A stretch of DNA of 64,000 nt from Paguma larvata (lineage: Eukaryota; Chordata; Mammalia; Carnivora; Viverridae): NCBI GenBank assembly GCA_030068075.1, contig CM057842.1:44106659-44170658 (forward strand). Reading direction: 5' to 3'. Positions 1 through 10,446 of the stretch are shown here, in pieces. Each line of letters opens with the position of its first letter. Position 1 is the stretch's first letter. The translations under genes and the position numbers were made by a program. A model generated the notes under the pieces. That model searched no databases. It worked only from the letters and a program-made list of their open reading frames with translations, and was not told the DNA's origin.

Positions 1-450
1 TCTGACTATTCAGAGCACAAACTCAGGATTTCAGTTCCATTCACTATCACCTAATGATTAAAAAAACAAACGAACAAACAAAAACAACTCTATGTATTAT
101 TGATGAGAACAGCTTAAACGGGTAAAAGTAGTCTCCTACCACTTCAAAGGAAAATGAAGAAAATGTGAGTAAATATAAAATCAATTCATCAGATAGGATG
201 AATTAGATTAGAAAGAATCTCAGATATCATTTCACTCCATCTAATGGCTTTATAATAACAAAGTATTGTTCTCTCTATGTAAGCACAGAAGCAGCCTCAG
301 GAGGTTAGGGGCAGGTCTCCTGGCACACTGCTGATTAGAACGAAGAAGCAACATGAAGTTAGTTTCAGTTTCCAGTGTCCTCATATAGGCCTCTTCCCAC
401 AGTGCCCAGCTGCTTTTCTTCTAAAACTTATTCTGTCTGGAGAATTAGTG
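1..450. other. Unassigned sequence
   Basis: Moderately AT-rich, apparently unique sequence with a short AAACAAAC-type A-rich run near position 60. I recognise no gene, repeat family or RNA here. Confidence 0.4.
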
Positions 451-454
451 GTCA

Positions 455-538
455 TTCCTATATTCATTCTATGTTTTTTGACAGGCAGTATGCTAGATAA
501 TGAGAATAATAAAGAAAACAATATATAATGTCAGCACC

Positions 539-579
<41 letters not shown>

Positions 580-800
580 CAGCTCACAATCCAGCAAGAA
601 GAAAGTTACCATAAACAACGAACCATATACTAATTGCATAGCAACAGCAAAGTGCTTTGAGAACATATGCATTCTGCCAAGAAGGTGGGAAGCTTTCAGC
701 CCCAAAGGATGAGGAGGAGGTATTCCAGGCAGAGGAAATCATGAGAACAAAGGCATGGATGTGAATGGCATGCTTGACAAGCAGCAAGCATAAAGCATGA
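455..800 (-). repeat. L2 LINE 3'-end fragment split by an (AT)n tract
   Basis: Read on the plus strand it follows the antisense L2 3' end: a 'ggcagtatgctagataatga' stretch, then 'aatcatgagaacaaaggcatg', corresponding to the 'ggcactgtgctaggc...' and 'cattccaggcagagg...' parts of the L2 consensus. The AT microsatellite at 538-579 sits in the middle. Old and strongly diverged. The short frames on both strands here are chance readings. Confidence 0.5.
538..579. repeat. (AT)n microsatellite
   Basis: About 40 bases of nearly perfect AT/TA alternation with one G interruption. Tyr/Ile-rich frames across it are artefacts. Confidence 0.95.
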
Positions 801-894
801 AAGACATTCCACATCAAAAATAAAAGAGCCTTTGCTTTCACACAAACCTAATATGATTAAGCATCCTCGAAGCTGTACACATTTAACTCATCTC

Positions 895-1195
895 TGCATC
901 ACACAGGGCTTCTAAAGGGCATAACTATGTTTTCCTTACCTTTATACATTCCGTGCTCCCTGTCAGAAAGACCCCTCCCCTCTTTCTCTGGGCCAACTAC
1001 CCAGTGTCCTTCATGGAAGAAGTTCATTATTCCTTCCTTTGTGCTCATTTTTTATATCTCTTTCTAGAGAGTATTCTATTTATTGTTTACATACATGTCT
1101 ATCTCCCAAACAAGTCTGTGAAGGTTTAAAAGACAGCCTGCTGTTAGATCAATGTATGTTTGGTAAACCTACGAATGAACAAATGACCTTTTAGA
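895..1195 (+). repeat. L2 LINE 3'-end fragment
   Basis: Pyrimidine-rich 'agacccctcccctctttctc', then an 'aagtctgtgaaggtttaaaag' region and the closing 'cctacgaatgaacaaatga', which match the order of the L2 3' end. Diverged. Confidence 0.5.
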
Positions 1196-2130
1196 TGGAA
1201 AACTAGGTGCTAAGGATGATAGATAATTTGTGTAGTACAAGTTCTCAAGAAAAATAGACAGATACATAACTTACAAGTGGAAGAATAATTTTCAGAATTG
1301 AAACCCCCAGGGAAACATTTCCACTCAAATGAAGTCCGTAACTGTGATCCAAAGATTTTCACATACAACTGTTTTGATATTGATTTAAAACTCCACCTAG
1401 ATAGATTCAGAAACTCAGATCATTTTCTTGTTACATTCTTAGAGCTCATAAAGGGTGGCCTGAAAAAGTAGGTCTTGAGGTATAATTTAGTCATATTAAA
1501 CAGAAGTGTAAGGGGGAGAAAATGACTGGTCTTTCTTTCATCATGTAATTCATTATAAAGGTGTTAAACTCATCGGCAAGTGTGAAAATGAGAGGAAATG
1601 AGTCCACTGACAAAAAACTGCAATGAGACAGTAAACTAAAATTAATGCTTCACAAATCCTCAGCTTCTCAGCCTCATTGTCTCAATTTGTTATTCTCATG
1701 AATTATCAAAGGGAAGCACAGCCACTGTTCCCAAAAATAAAGAATTTATTAAACTTCATTATGAACCAAAATGCCTGAAGACATTGCCTCTCCTTTGACC
1801 CCATGAGCTTTTCAAGCTACTCAATCTCAGGGCTAAAGAAATATCTCATTAGCAGTACCTGATGTCAGCAGATGTGTTATTAAGCTCCCTGTCACTCAAG
1901 CCTTTAGTACTGAAAATACATAGGTCATCTAATGCTTTACACCACCCTCTTCTCTTTGCAATATAACAGCAGAAACTGGAGTGCCTGGAATTGTTATAAA
2001 AATAATTCTAGAAACTTAGTCATTTCTGGGATGTCTTCGAGTTGATGGGAAAGAGGCTACCACCTGACAGGCACATTGTTACACATCAGTAAGAGATGAC
2101 TGATAGATGATAGACAGTATTCGTCTGCTC
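1196..2130. other. Unassigned sequence, possibly including conserved non-coding DNA
   Basis: No repeat family or gene recognised. The part from about 1660 to 1960 is compositionally even, has no simple repeats, and contains several homeodomain-like TAAT/ATTA cores. See findings. Confidence 0.35.
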
Positions 2131-2132
2131 GG

Positions 2133-2483
2133 ACTGCCATAATAAAACACTATAGACTAGGTGGCTTAAACAACAGAAATTTAATTTTTCACAGTTTTGG
2201 AGACTGGAAGTTCAAGATCAAGCTGTCAACGGGATTGATGTCTAATGAGGCCTCTTATTTTGGCTTTCTGATGGCCATCTTATCACTGCGTTTCCACATA
2301 GCCTGTCCTCTGTTTGTGTTCATTCCTGGTGTCTCTTCCTTTTCTTATAAGGACATCAGTCCCTTATGATTTCATGTAGCCTTAACCATCTCCTTAGAGA
2401 AGCTATTTCCAAAAACACTCACACTGAAGATTAGTGCTTCAATATATGAATTGGGGGGTGGGAACACAATTCAGTCTGTAATA
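2133..2483 (-). mobile_element. MLT1-like MaLR LTR, antisense
   Basis: Plus-strand reading gives the reverse complement of an MLT1A/B-type LTR: 'cagtattcgtctgctcggac', 'gtggcttaaacaacag', 'tttcttataaggacatcag', ending 'acacaattcagtctgtaat'. Solo LTR; no internal retroviral sequence. A GATA tract has grown directly after its end. Confidence 0.8.
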
Positions 2484-2516
2484 GATAGGTAGGCACATAG
2501 ATAGGTAGGTATGTAG

Positions 2517-2562
<46 letters not shown>
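2484..2562. repeat. (GATA)n microsatellite
   Basis: Imperfect GATA-type units to about 2516, then an uninterrupted run of about 11 TAGA units from 2517 to 2562, followed by a short GGAAGGAAGG stretch. Confidence 0.95.
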
Positions 2563-2564
<2 letters not shown>

Positions 2565-2702
2565 GGAAGGAAGGAAGGGGGGAACCTTTAACATGGTAGG
2601 GAGGTAGAACTACAATAAGATTTAAATCTGCAAGAAGTAAGCCATTGTCTATACAGTTAAAACTGAAAATTGTTAGAAAAACCTACACTACTCTGAAGTG
2701 TT

Positions 2703-2755
2703 GCGCGCGCATACACACACACACACACACACACACACCCCATACACACACACAT
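2703..2755. repeat. (CA)n microsatellite
   Basis: CG-alternating GCGCGCGC start, then about 17 CA units with a short CCC interruption. Alternating purine-pyrimidine sequence of this kind can adopt Z-DNA. Confidence 0.95.
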
Positions 2756-2779
2756 GAGGCACAGTGCCTGAAGTTTTAC

Positions 2780-2960
2780 ATTAATCATTCAATATTTGTT
2801 GAGTCAAATATTTATTGAGTAAGAACTTTGAGTAACTTTGAATAACACCTAGCACCGAGCTAGGTGTTATGTACTATGTTAACTGAATTCTGGACTGAAG
2901 ATGCTTATACTCTAGTATAGATGTAAGAAGAATCTATGCATTAGGAAAGTCGTTCTGAGC
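2780..2960 (-). repeat. L2 LINE 3'-end fragment
   Basis: 'tcattcaatatttgttgagt', 'gctaggtgttatgtactatg' and 'gatgcttatactctagtat' follow the antisense L2 3' end. It contains the perfect 12-bp inverted repeat at 2842-2870. Confidence 0.5.
2842..2870. other. Perfect 12-bp inverted repeat (hairpin)
   Basis: Arms ataacacctagc (2842-2853) and gctaggtgttat (2859-2870) are exact reverse complements around the 5-base loop accga. Confidence 0.9.
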
Positions 2961-2979
2961 CTTTATTGATAAAAGGATC

Positions 2980-3254
2980 ACTTGTGGGACTTTTTTTTTT
3001 ATTATTATTATTTAAAATAATTTATTGACAAATGGGTTTCCATATAACACCCAGTGCTCATCCCAACAAGTGCCCTCCTCTGTGCCCGTCACCCACTCTC
3101 CCCCCTCCCACACCCCCTTCACCCCTCAGTTTGTTCTCAGTCTTTGAGAGTTTCTAACGTTTTGTCTCCCTCCTTCTCTATGTCTTTTTTTCTTTTCCCC
3201 TCTTTCCCTCCCCCATGGTTTTCTACTAAGTCTCTCAAAATACTTGTGGGACTT
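2980..3254 (-). mobile_element. 5'-truncated carnivore/felid L1, 3' end only
   Basis: About 250 bases of antisense L1 3' UTR: poly(T) at 2991-3000, then 'ttccatataacacccagtgc' and the pyrimidine-rich 'accccctcccaca'-type block typical of felid L1 3' ends. It is flanked by a perfect 13-bp target-site duplication, acttgtgggactt, at 2980-2992 and 3242-3254. The perfect duplication suggests a fairly recent insertion. Confidence 0.88.
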
Positions 3255-3316
3255 CGAAAAAATACATATTCCATAACCAAATCTTCTGGATCTAAATAGC
3301 CTGAAGAGGGCCTTGA

Positions 3317-3317
3317 G

Positions 3318-3365
<48 letters not shown>

Positions 3366-3372
3366 ATCTATC

Positions 3373-3414
<42 letters not shown>

Positions 3415-3415
3415 A
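3317..3415. repeat. (CTAT)n microsatellite
   Basis: About 24 CTAT units with two 'catctat' interruptions near 3365-3376. It is the reverse-complement motif of the GATA tract about 760 bases upstream. Confidence 0.96.
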
Positions 3416-4327
3416 TTTTTAAAAAAGTCTCTCCAAGTGATTCTTTCACATATCCAATATGGAAAACAAATTCAGTCTACTGAGATAAACATAGGTCTTC
3501 CCTTCTAATTAGCAATGTCCCTGGAAGATCATACTATATCAGGGCGGATGAACTCCTTAGACAGCTAATAATAAATGATCCATGATGGTGTTAGACTACC
3601 GAGCAAGAAAAGACACAATGATTTAAGATAAATATATATGAAACTTAATTGAAAACATGAAATTCCTTCACAAATGTAAGAGATTATTATGCGGCAAGTC
3701 ACTATTTTATCAAGTAACCATTCCATTTGAAGTGCATCCAAATGTTGAGCCAATACTTGTCTTTTTGTAACCTTCTTCCGCTGTTTCTAGTTCTAAATTT
3801 TATATATATAGTTATATACGTATATGTACATATGGTGCTGACACTATATACTGTTTCTTCCCTTCCTTTTCTAGAAGTTTTCAGGATAAGACTCCACAAT
3901 GCCTTAGGTCAGTGACCATAGCCCTATGGGGTGTCCTTGAGTAAAACAGAACCAAGGCTAATAAAGATCACTAGGCTTAGCTCCACAAACAGGTGAGAGT
4001 CTGAAATTAATCCTTTTGTCATGACCCTGGGCTTCACTGAGTTATGAGCCAGAGTAGCGTTGGGTCTGTTGAGTAGCAGACTTCCCCTCAATCTTACTTC
4101 ACCCCACCCATCTGACCCATTCAAGTGGACCTCTGTCAGGGTTTCCTGTTCTCTACTAGAGATTTCACAAGAACCTAGCCTTCTTGGTTGGGGCACCGAC
4201 ACTTTGCCCAGCTATCGCAAACTATACCTTCTAGGGCTGGTCTCCATCCCCTGTACATCTATCTAGTCAGTGAGTGAGCTACTTTCACTCTTGGCATGCA
4301 AAAACTGCTGTATGAACCCTTAGACTA
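3416..4327. other. Unassigned sequence with an inverted partner at 513-600
   Basis: No gene or family recognised. About 3780-3862, read on the minus strand, resembles 513-600 (see findings). The frames of 62-92 codons here look like chance: they overlap on both strands and have no recognisable domain. Confidence 0.35.
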
Positions 4328-4556
4328 ATGATTCTCAGTTGGAATGGCTCTGCCTCCAATGGAGTGTTTGGAAATTGCTGACAGTATATTTAGTTGTCAC
4401 AATAGAAGCTGCCTCCTTCTACAACACCACTCTGCTTTTACTGGCATTCAAAGTGTAGGCGTCAGTGAAAATAGACATCCCACAATGCAATGGATAGCCC
4501 CACACAAGCACCAGCTGTTCTATGTCTTTCCAGACATTCATATAGGGGGAATAACC
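4328..4556 (+). mobile_element. MER20-like hAT-Charlie element
   Basis: Ordered matches to MER20: 'gattctcagttggaatgg' at the left end, 'gtgtttggaaattgctgac', 'tagttgtcacaa', 'actggcattcaaagtg' and 'catcccacaatgcaatgga'. The right terminal inverted repeat is degraded. Non-autonomous, with no transposase. Confidence 0.75.
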
Positions 4557-5399
4557 TCTGACATTATCTGAACCTAGATGCTAACTTTGTTTTACATATA
4601 TTGTCAAAGTATTTTTTACACAAGTTCTAATCCTAACAAATTGTACAGAATAGTCGCTAGCCTATAAATCAAGAGGAGTCTGTGCCATCTAGCCACCTGT
4701 ACTGAGAATTGTTCATTACTGCGAAAACCACTTCACCAATAATGCAATGACATTCTTCGTACCTGAGTCACAAGTATGAAACTCCTGTATGAGTACACAT
4801 TTGTGATTTCCATTCTCTGTGTGAGTATAAGCATGTGACTGCTTCTTCATGTCTTTTACAGCAGCCAGGCCCATGTACTTATATATTGAAATACACATTA
4901 AATTGTTATTTTTAATTACTGTATGCTTGCTAGTCCATTATATTAAAATTAGAGCATTGTACTGATTTATTTTCTGTGTGAAATTACATATAAAGATGGA
5001 TTTTATTATCTATAAATTATATTATCTTTTGTAATAAAGAATATATTACCAAATATCTGTTAGCAAGAGGAGATATTAGGTCTGAGAGGTTCGAGATATC
5101 AATATTAGCCTTTCTTCAATGAACACTTACAATGAAACCTGTGGATCTTTGATATACCCTTTCAGGGTTCAGCTACACTAGTCCCTAAAGTTCCCTTCTA
5201 TAAAGGCACCCTCATACCAGGGATATCTCAGTATGTCTTGCAGCCAAGGCTACTTATTTACAAATACCATCCTAAAATTCAAAAAGAAATTGTAGAAATT
5301 ATATCATTCACTTTAACTACAAGCTAGATTCATATTAATAATGATAGCATATGAGAGATTAATATCTATTTTTAAACCTAGATTTAATAATGCTTTCCC
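4557..5399. other. Unassigned AT-rich sequence
   Basis: No gene or repeat family recognised; AT-rich with no long simple repeats. Confidence 0.4.
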
Positions 5400-5605
5400 A
5401 TGTACTGATTTTATTTGAGATTCACTACACTCTGCAAGATGATAGGGATGATACAGTATTTCTCTCCCTGCTTAACAAGGGAGAATCCTGAGGCTCTTCG
5501 AGACTGACTGGCTCAAAGTCACAGATCTATCAAGAAAGAGCTGAGATTCAAATCTACAACTTCGGAAGACAAAACCTGTACTCTTATTGCTTATGTAATG
5601 CTGTC
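5400..5605 (-). repeat. MIR SINE fragment
   Basis: Antisense MIR pattern: a divergent 'caagggagaatcctgaggc' core (consensus 'aggaaactgaggc'), 'tggctcaaagtcaca', 'gagctgagattcaaatct' and 'tgtactcttattgcttatg'. Confidence 0.6.
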
Positions 5606-6116
5606 TTTTAAGTAACAAGAGAAGAAAAAAATAACAGAAAGACTAAGATAAAAAGAATCCATATGAAATGCTAAAACATGTAAATATTCTAACGGTGATT
5701 TCTGAAAACCTAAAGAGGAAATTCAACACCATGATCTAGAAGATTTAATTAAGGTGGCTCTTTTGACATGTGAATATACTCTTCCATTGCAACCTGCCAT
5801 AGCTCACATCTTTGGACCCGATAAGTACAATGCCCATGTACAGGCATAAATAGCTCCCAAAAAAGACACTTGACAATAACTGTGATGCTCTCTACCGTTG
5901 ATAAAGGGGTAGGCATGCAAATAGCCAACACTTGCTATTTGTGTTTCTGAACTGATAATAAAAACGGAGAGCTACAAAGTACTACTAACATCATTTCACT
6001 TTTATTCATAATGGTGGTGAGTGTTTCAATAGCAACTTTCTCACTGAAATAAATATTTGAATAAACATACTTGTTTAATGAGACCAAATATTCCTTTGGC
6101 TTAAAAGACCATATAA
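5606..6116. other. Unassigned sequence
   Basis: AT-rich, no gene or family recognised. A 60-codon minus-strand frame at 5749-5931 has no recognisable features. An octamer-like ATGCAAAT lies near 5914. Confidence 0.4.
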
Positions 6117-6360
6117 GGGTGCCTGGGTTGCTGAGTCAGTTAAGTGCCCAACTCTTGATTTTGGCTTAGTCATGATCTCATGGTTTGTGAGATTGAGCCC
6201 CACTTTGGGGGGTAGTTCTGCACTGATAGTGTAGAAACGGCTTGGATTCTCTCTCTCCCTCTCTCTCTCTTGCTCCTTCCCTGTTCGCATGCCTGCATGC
6301 AGACATTTTCTCTCTCTCAAAAGAAATAAATAAATAGACATTAAAAAATAAATAAAACAG
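6117..6360 (+). mobile_element. CAN-SINE (felid SINEC_Fc type)
   Basis: Head gggtgcctgggttgctgagt, the tRNA-derived block with 'catgatctcatggttt', a CT-rich tract and an AATAAATAAA tail. No clear target-site duplication. The 124- and 63-codon minus-strand frames here are antisense readings of this SINE. Confidence 0.92.
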
Positions 6361-6689
6361 ACAATACAACTACAGCTTCTAATGGTTGTTTTTATTTGAA
6401 TTCGGTGCTCAAGTCTAGCTGAAAAGACATGAACTAGCTGAAAAGACATTCAGTACCTGTAGCTAGTCTGCAAATTCTAATGTCAGGGTTAAATGAGTCC
6501 TGAAGGTCACAGAGAAGCAAATGAATGTCTTACAGATGACAATTCATCCATAGGAAGCAGTTCTCTAGAGAAATGTGTTAAGGTGTCTGAGGTTCTGTCT
6601 AGGCACAGCGAGAAAGAGTGCTATAATTGATTAGTAATGTCTTCCATGGAAGTAAAGTGAGATGATTGTACACAGGCAACATCCCTGCA
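6361..6689. other. Unassigned sequence
   Basis: Contains a short direct repeat, 'tagctgaaaagacat', at about 6415-6450. No gene or family recognised. Confidence 0.4.
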
Positions 6690-6790
6690 ATCCCTGCACT
6701 AATTTGATCCACTCGTTTTACAGAGGAAGAAATTGAAGTCCAATAAGATTAAATTCAAATTCAAATTAAATCAAAGATCTCATCACTGCT
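6690..6790 (-). repeat. Probable MIR fragment
   Basis: 'cgttttacagaggaagaaat' is MIR-like in antisense, followed by an A-rich 'aaattcaaattcaaatt' triplication. Short and diverged. Confidence 0.4.
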
Positions 6791-8086
6791 TGAAGTTAGG
6801 CTGGGTCAAGAATTCAAGCATCTTGTATTGTGGAACATTCTTCTTGCCATTAGATATGTTTCTCAGTTATACGTCTAAGAACAGTGCTCAAAACATTCAA
6901 GCTTGAATTTCAGAAAGTAAAAAGTGATGTTCATTTTCAGTATAGTTTAAGAGAGTTGTTTACTGGCATAAATGTGCATGTTTTCTCCTTTACATAGATC
7001 AAGAGCCTTTGTGAAAGGTATAGGCACAGACAAAGCCCTTTCATCTTACAATTGATCTTTTTGATGATTTGTTCATAAGGAAATAGAATTTCCCATTGTA
7101 GAGTCATTTCCATGGTTACCTATTGATTTCCTATAGGAAACATCCTGTTTACACGGCCATCATGTCTTTATTGTGGAGGGTAAATCACCTTCTGAGTTTT
7201 CACTTTATCTGCAACCTGAGGCATGTAAAAATGAGCTCTGCAAAATTACCAGAACAAGATAAATAAATGATTCATGTGAGTTGGTTTTGCATGAATAAGT
7301 GATTAATCCTTTCTTTCAACCTTGTTGGGAGAAAATGCAGAATTAATGTTCATTCTATGCAAATAGAAGCCCACCCTCCTGAATTCTGACCTAATTATAG
7401 GTATTTGTGAAGCAAAGCATATGTGAAATTTCTTGCAGGTTTTTTTTTTTTTAAATAAGACTGCTACTGAAAATCAGAAATCAAATCTCATTACAAGTCT
7501 TAATGGTGGATACACACAGGTGATATTGAGATTTACTCTCAAAGTCTTTCAAAACGTCCCATTGGTAGCATGCCTAAAGTAAATGACCTTAATGGTCCAA
7601 AATAGGCCTTACTATTGTTTACCAAATAGTTGAGCCCAGAGGCCATGTCACAGTCTTACCAGCCTGAAATGACTACACTCTTGGAAGCAAAACACCCAGA
7701 ATATCTTGGTGTAGTGAAAAATGAGTGAACCATTCATTAAATCAGTAGAACACTCAAGAACCCAAGACAACATCAATGAAATGAAATTCCCTTAAGTCTG
7801 GGGCAGAAAATTATAATTCCACTCTCTAGAAATGTGCCTCCGCTCTGTGCTAGAAGCTTAGGTTTCTGCCTCCAATAGTATTTCACCTGTAGGAGGGGCC
7901 TTTGAACATAAACTCAGACCAACCAAATAATTCTGCACAAGTCACAAAATAAGAATACTTGAAGGAAGAGGTCACTTTGAACTGGAAGATAGTCAAAAAA
8001 GACTTCTCGTATAAGAAGTGGAAGTGTATTTTGAGTAATGGCCCTGAAGAAGCAGTGAGATCTGGATAGATACAAGTGGAAAATTA
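6791..8086. other. Unassigned sequence, candidate conserved non-coding DNA at 7140-7440
   Basis: No gene or repeat family recognised over about 1.3 kb apart from a T run at 7441-7452. The sequence around 7140-7440 is unique-looking, with an ATGCAAAT octamer and several ATTA cores. Confidence 0.35.
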
Positions 8087-8320
8087 CAGCAGCTAATATT
8101 TAGTGAGCACTTACCACAAGCCAGGTACACCACCAAATCCTTTACACTCACATCTTGCTTCATCTTCACAACTACTCAGTGAGGTGAGAAAGCTATTATC
8201 ATCTCCTTTTATATGTGGGAAAGATGAAGTTAAACATCTACTGTTACAGGGCTGGTGGCGATGATTTCGATGCAGACTGACTCCTGACTCCTGAGTCTAT
8301 AGTTATAACTACACCCTTCC
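8087..8320 (-). repeat. MIR SINE
   Basis: Antisense MIR: 'gagcacttaccacaagccag', 'cctttacactcacatc', 'acaactactcagtgaggt', then an acute loss of match through 'gggctggtgg' and 'ctataactacaccc'-like end sequence. Confidence 0.75.
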
Positions 8321-8329
8321 AGGCTGAGG

Positions 8330-8500
8330 GAAATAAGGAACACCATGGCAGGGAGCTAGAGGGTGGCAGAGGGTAAATCACTCAATCAAGAGATAAGTCC
8401 TATAGGGAGAGAGAGGGAGGGCTAGGAAAACTGCATGAGGCTGGATTATAGAGATCTCTGAATGCCATTCTTGGTAGAATAAGATGTGTGAGAATGGAAC
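8330..8500 (-). repeat. Possible L2 fragment
   Basis: 'ctgcatgaggctggatta' and 'gatctctgaatgccattc' resemble the antisense L2 body. Weak. Confidence 0.3.
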
Positions 8501-9165
8501 TCCAACAGAGAAGGTGCCAATTAATTCAGGTGGCACTGACCTGTGAGGCAGAATAGGCCTTAATCACCAGAACACTAAATGCTCATTATCCAACCTTTTA
8601 ATGGGCAGCCTGGAAAAGTTATCCTTGAAGAACCAAGATTTGATCATGCTGTTAAGGGAAAAAGAGAAAAAAGAAAAAGAAAGAAAGAAACAATGCTTTG
8701 ATCTCTCCCAGACAACAACTCTGTATTTCAGATGCATGTTTTCCTATCTTCCAGGTCCCTAGTGGAGATAAAATGAACAAAAGAAAAGAACAGATGGGAC
8801 TAAAAGCAGAAGTTAGCTGATGAAAGAAAAAAGCAAGGCCCGGGGAAGAGTGTATTGAGAAGGACAAAGAATTAGAGCAAAGGGTTTTGAAATGTAAGGT
8901 TATCTCCCCTGCTGAGCTAAATACAAAACAACTCTATTGACTACTTTGCAAAGTAAAGCGGCTTTAGCAAGTCTTGGTGGAGATTGGTGGCTGGGAGTAA
9001 TCATACAGATCTTTCAGCAGAAAGGTCACCTGACAGAAACAGGTCAGCTCTAAGGCCCTGGGGCTCATGCATCAGTGCTTCCTTGTGAAAACAAAGTCAG
9101 AGACTATGCCAACATCTTAAACTGGTACAAGTGGAAATTGAAAGCAGAGAAGGTCAAATGAAAGG
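8501..9165. other. Unassigned sequence with a short purine-rich tract
   Basis: A-rich purine run (GAAAAAAGAAAAAGAAAG) at about 8655-8690; otherwise no gene or family recognised. Confidence 0.4.
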
Positions 9166-9169
9166 GCAT

Positions 9170-9300
9170 TGTATTGGGAATCAGGAGAGTGTTTCCTACT
9201 TTTCCTAAGAGGATAAATGCATTTTCCCAAGGTGACACGATAAGTGGTAGAGTGCCCAGATCATGTGTCCTGACTCAGGAGAGCTTTCTTCTATACCCAC
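9170..9300 (-). repeat. Probable MIR fragment
   Basis: 'cccaaggtgacacgataagt' and 'ggtagagtgcccagatca' follow the antisense MIR core. Confidence 0.45.
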
Positions 9301-9309
9301 GAGCTGCAG

Positions 9310-9405
9310 AATGAGCCAGACCTTTATTCAAATTTTAGCTGTGCCAGTTATTAGGTGTGTGACCTTAGGAAAGTTATTTTCCCCCTTGTCATCAAGATGA
9401 AAAAA
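9310..9405 (+). repeat. MIR SINE fragment
   Basis: 'ttagctgtgccagttattag', 'gtgtgaccttaggaaag' and 'ttttcccccttgtcat' match the MIR core in sense orientation; an A run follows. Confidence 0.65.
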
Positions 9406-9684
9406 AAAAAAAAACACGAAGTCCTTTGCTCTCAAAGAACTAAAATAAATCTGAGACAAATAGACAAGATTGAAAAGGAGGAGCCAGTTCTATTACTTGA
9501 CTTTCTGCCCAGCATCAGACTCATGGTTACAATTATAAGTGGGTAAAACGTATTGCTTCAGCAAGTGACAGGCTCCATCTCCCTCTCCTTCTCCATGGCT
9601 GCCAGACTGACTCAGAGTTGGTCTGATTGTCTTGGGGAAATGGCAGGAAATCAGGACAGTACCTTCAGCACTAGATAGATAGTA

Positions 9685-9860
9685 TTTATTGATTACTTGG
9701 AGCTGTCTACTGTACTTAGAGCTTTATATACATGATCTCTTACAATCCCTCAATAATCCTAAGGATTATTATCTCAGTTGTACAAATGTGAAAAGTGAGT
9801 TTTGGAAAGATTAAGTGACTTGCCCAAGTCCTACTGGAATTAGCATCTGGCTCTAAGCTA
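9685..9860 (-). repeat. MIR SINE
   Basis: 'tttattgattacttggagct', 'tttatatacatgatctctta', 'aatcctaaggattattatct' and 'gacttgcccaagtcc' in MIR antisense order. Confidence 0.75.
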
Positions 9861-10183
9861 CTAGCAAGCTAGGAAGTTCTTATGTGAACGACAAAGCCGC
9901 CAACTTCCCAGTATATTTACTGTGACCACTCAGGACTTGCCAGTACAAACAAGGAGGTCCTGCCAGTCCAAACATAATTCTTATATCCCAGGTATGACTG
10001 CTATTCCCCCATGGAATAGAATTCTTAATGCCAATTCAATAACTCTTTTGCATTTCAACAATTTGCAAGGCACTAGGTTGAGCGTTCTCAATGGCAGTTA
10101 TAGTTTAGTATGAAGGTGACAAGGAAAGAAATAACAGTAGGTTATTTCATCTTATTCTAAGACATACTTGAGCAGTATAGATA
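9861..10183. other. Unassigned sequence
   Basis: No gene, repeat family or RNA recognised. Confidence 0.4.
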
Positions 10184-10440
10184 TACAAAGGAGAGAGAAA
10201 GGAAAGGAACAGGTAGGGAGACACTGAGGGGAGACTAGGAAGGAGAAGAGAGGAGAGAAGGGGAATGGAAGGAAGGAGTGGGAGAGGAAGGGAGGGGAGG
10301 GGAGGGGAAAGGAGTGAAGAGGAAGGGATGGGGAAGGAAGGGAAGGGAAGGGAAGGGAAGGGAAAGGGAAAGGAAAGGGAAGAGAAGGGAAGGGAAAGGG
10401 AGAGGGAGAGGGAGAGGGAGAGGGAAAGGGAAAAGGAAAC
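10184..10440. repeat. Polypurine tract (GGGAA/GGGAGA-rich) with a G-quadruplex motif
   Basis: About 250 bases almost entirely G and A on the plus strand, becoming a regular GGGAA then GGGAGA array. A canonical G4 motif of four G runs separated by single A residues lies at 10290-10307. The Ser/Pro/Phe-rich and Arg/Glu/Gly-rich frames on the two strands are translations of this tract. Confidence 0.95.
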
Positions 10441-10446
10441 AACGGG

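Noticed and set aside
3317..3415. CRISPR-like regular repeat array
   Set aside because: Uninterrupted 4-base tandem repeat without spacers in a mammalian genome; likewise the GGAA and GATA tracts.
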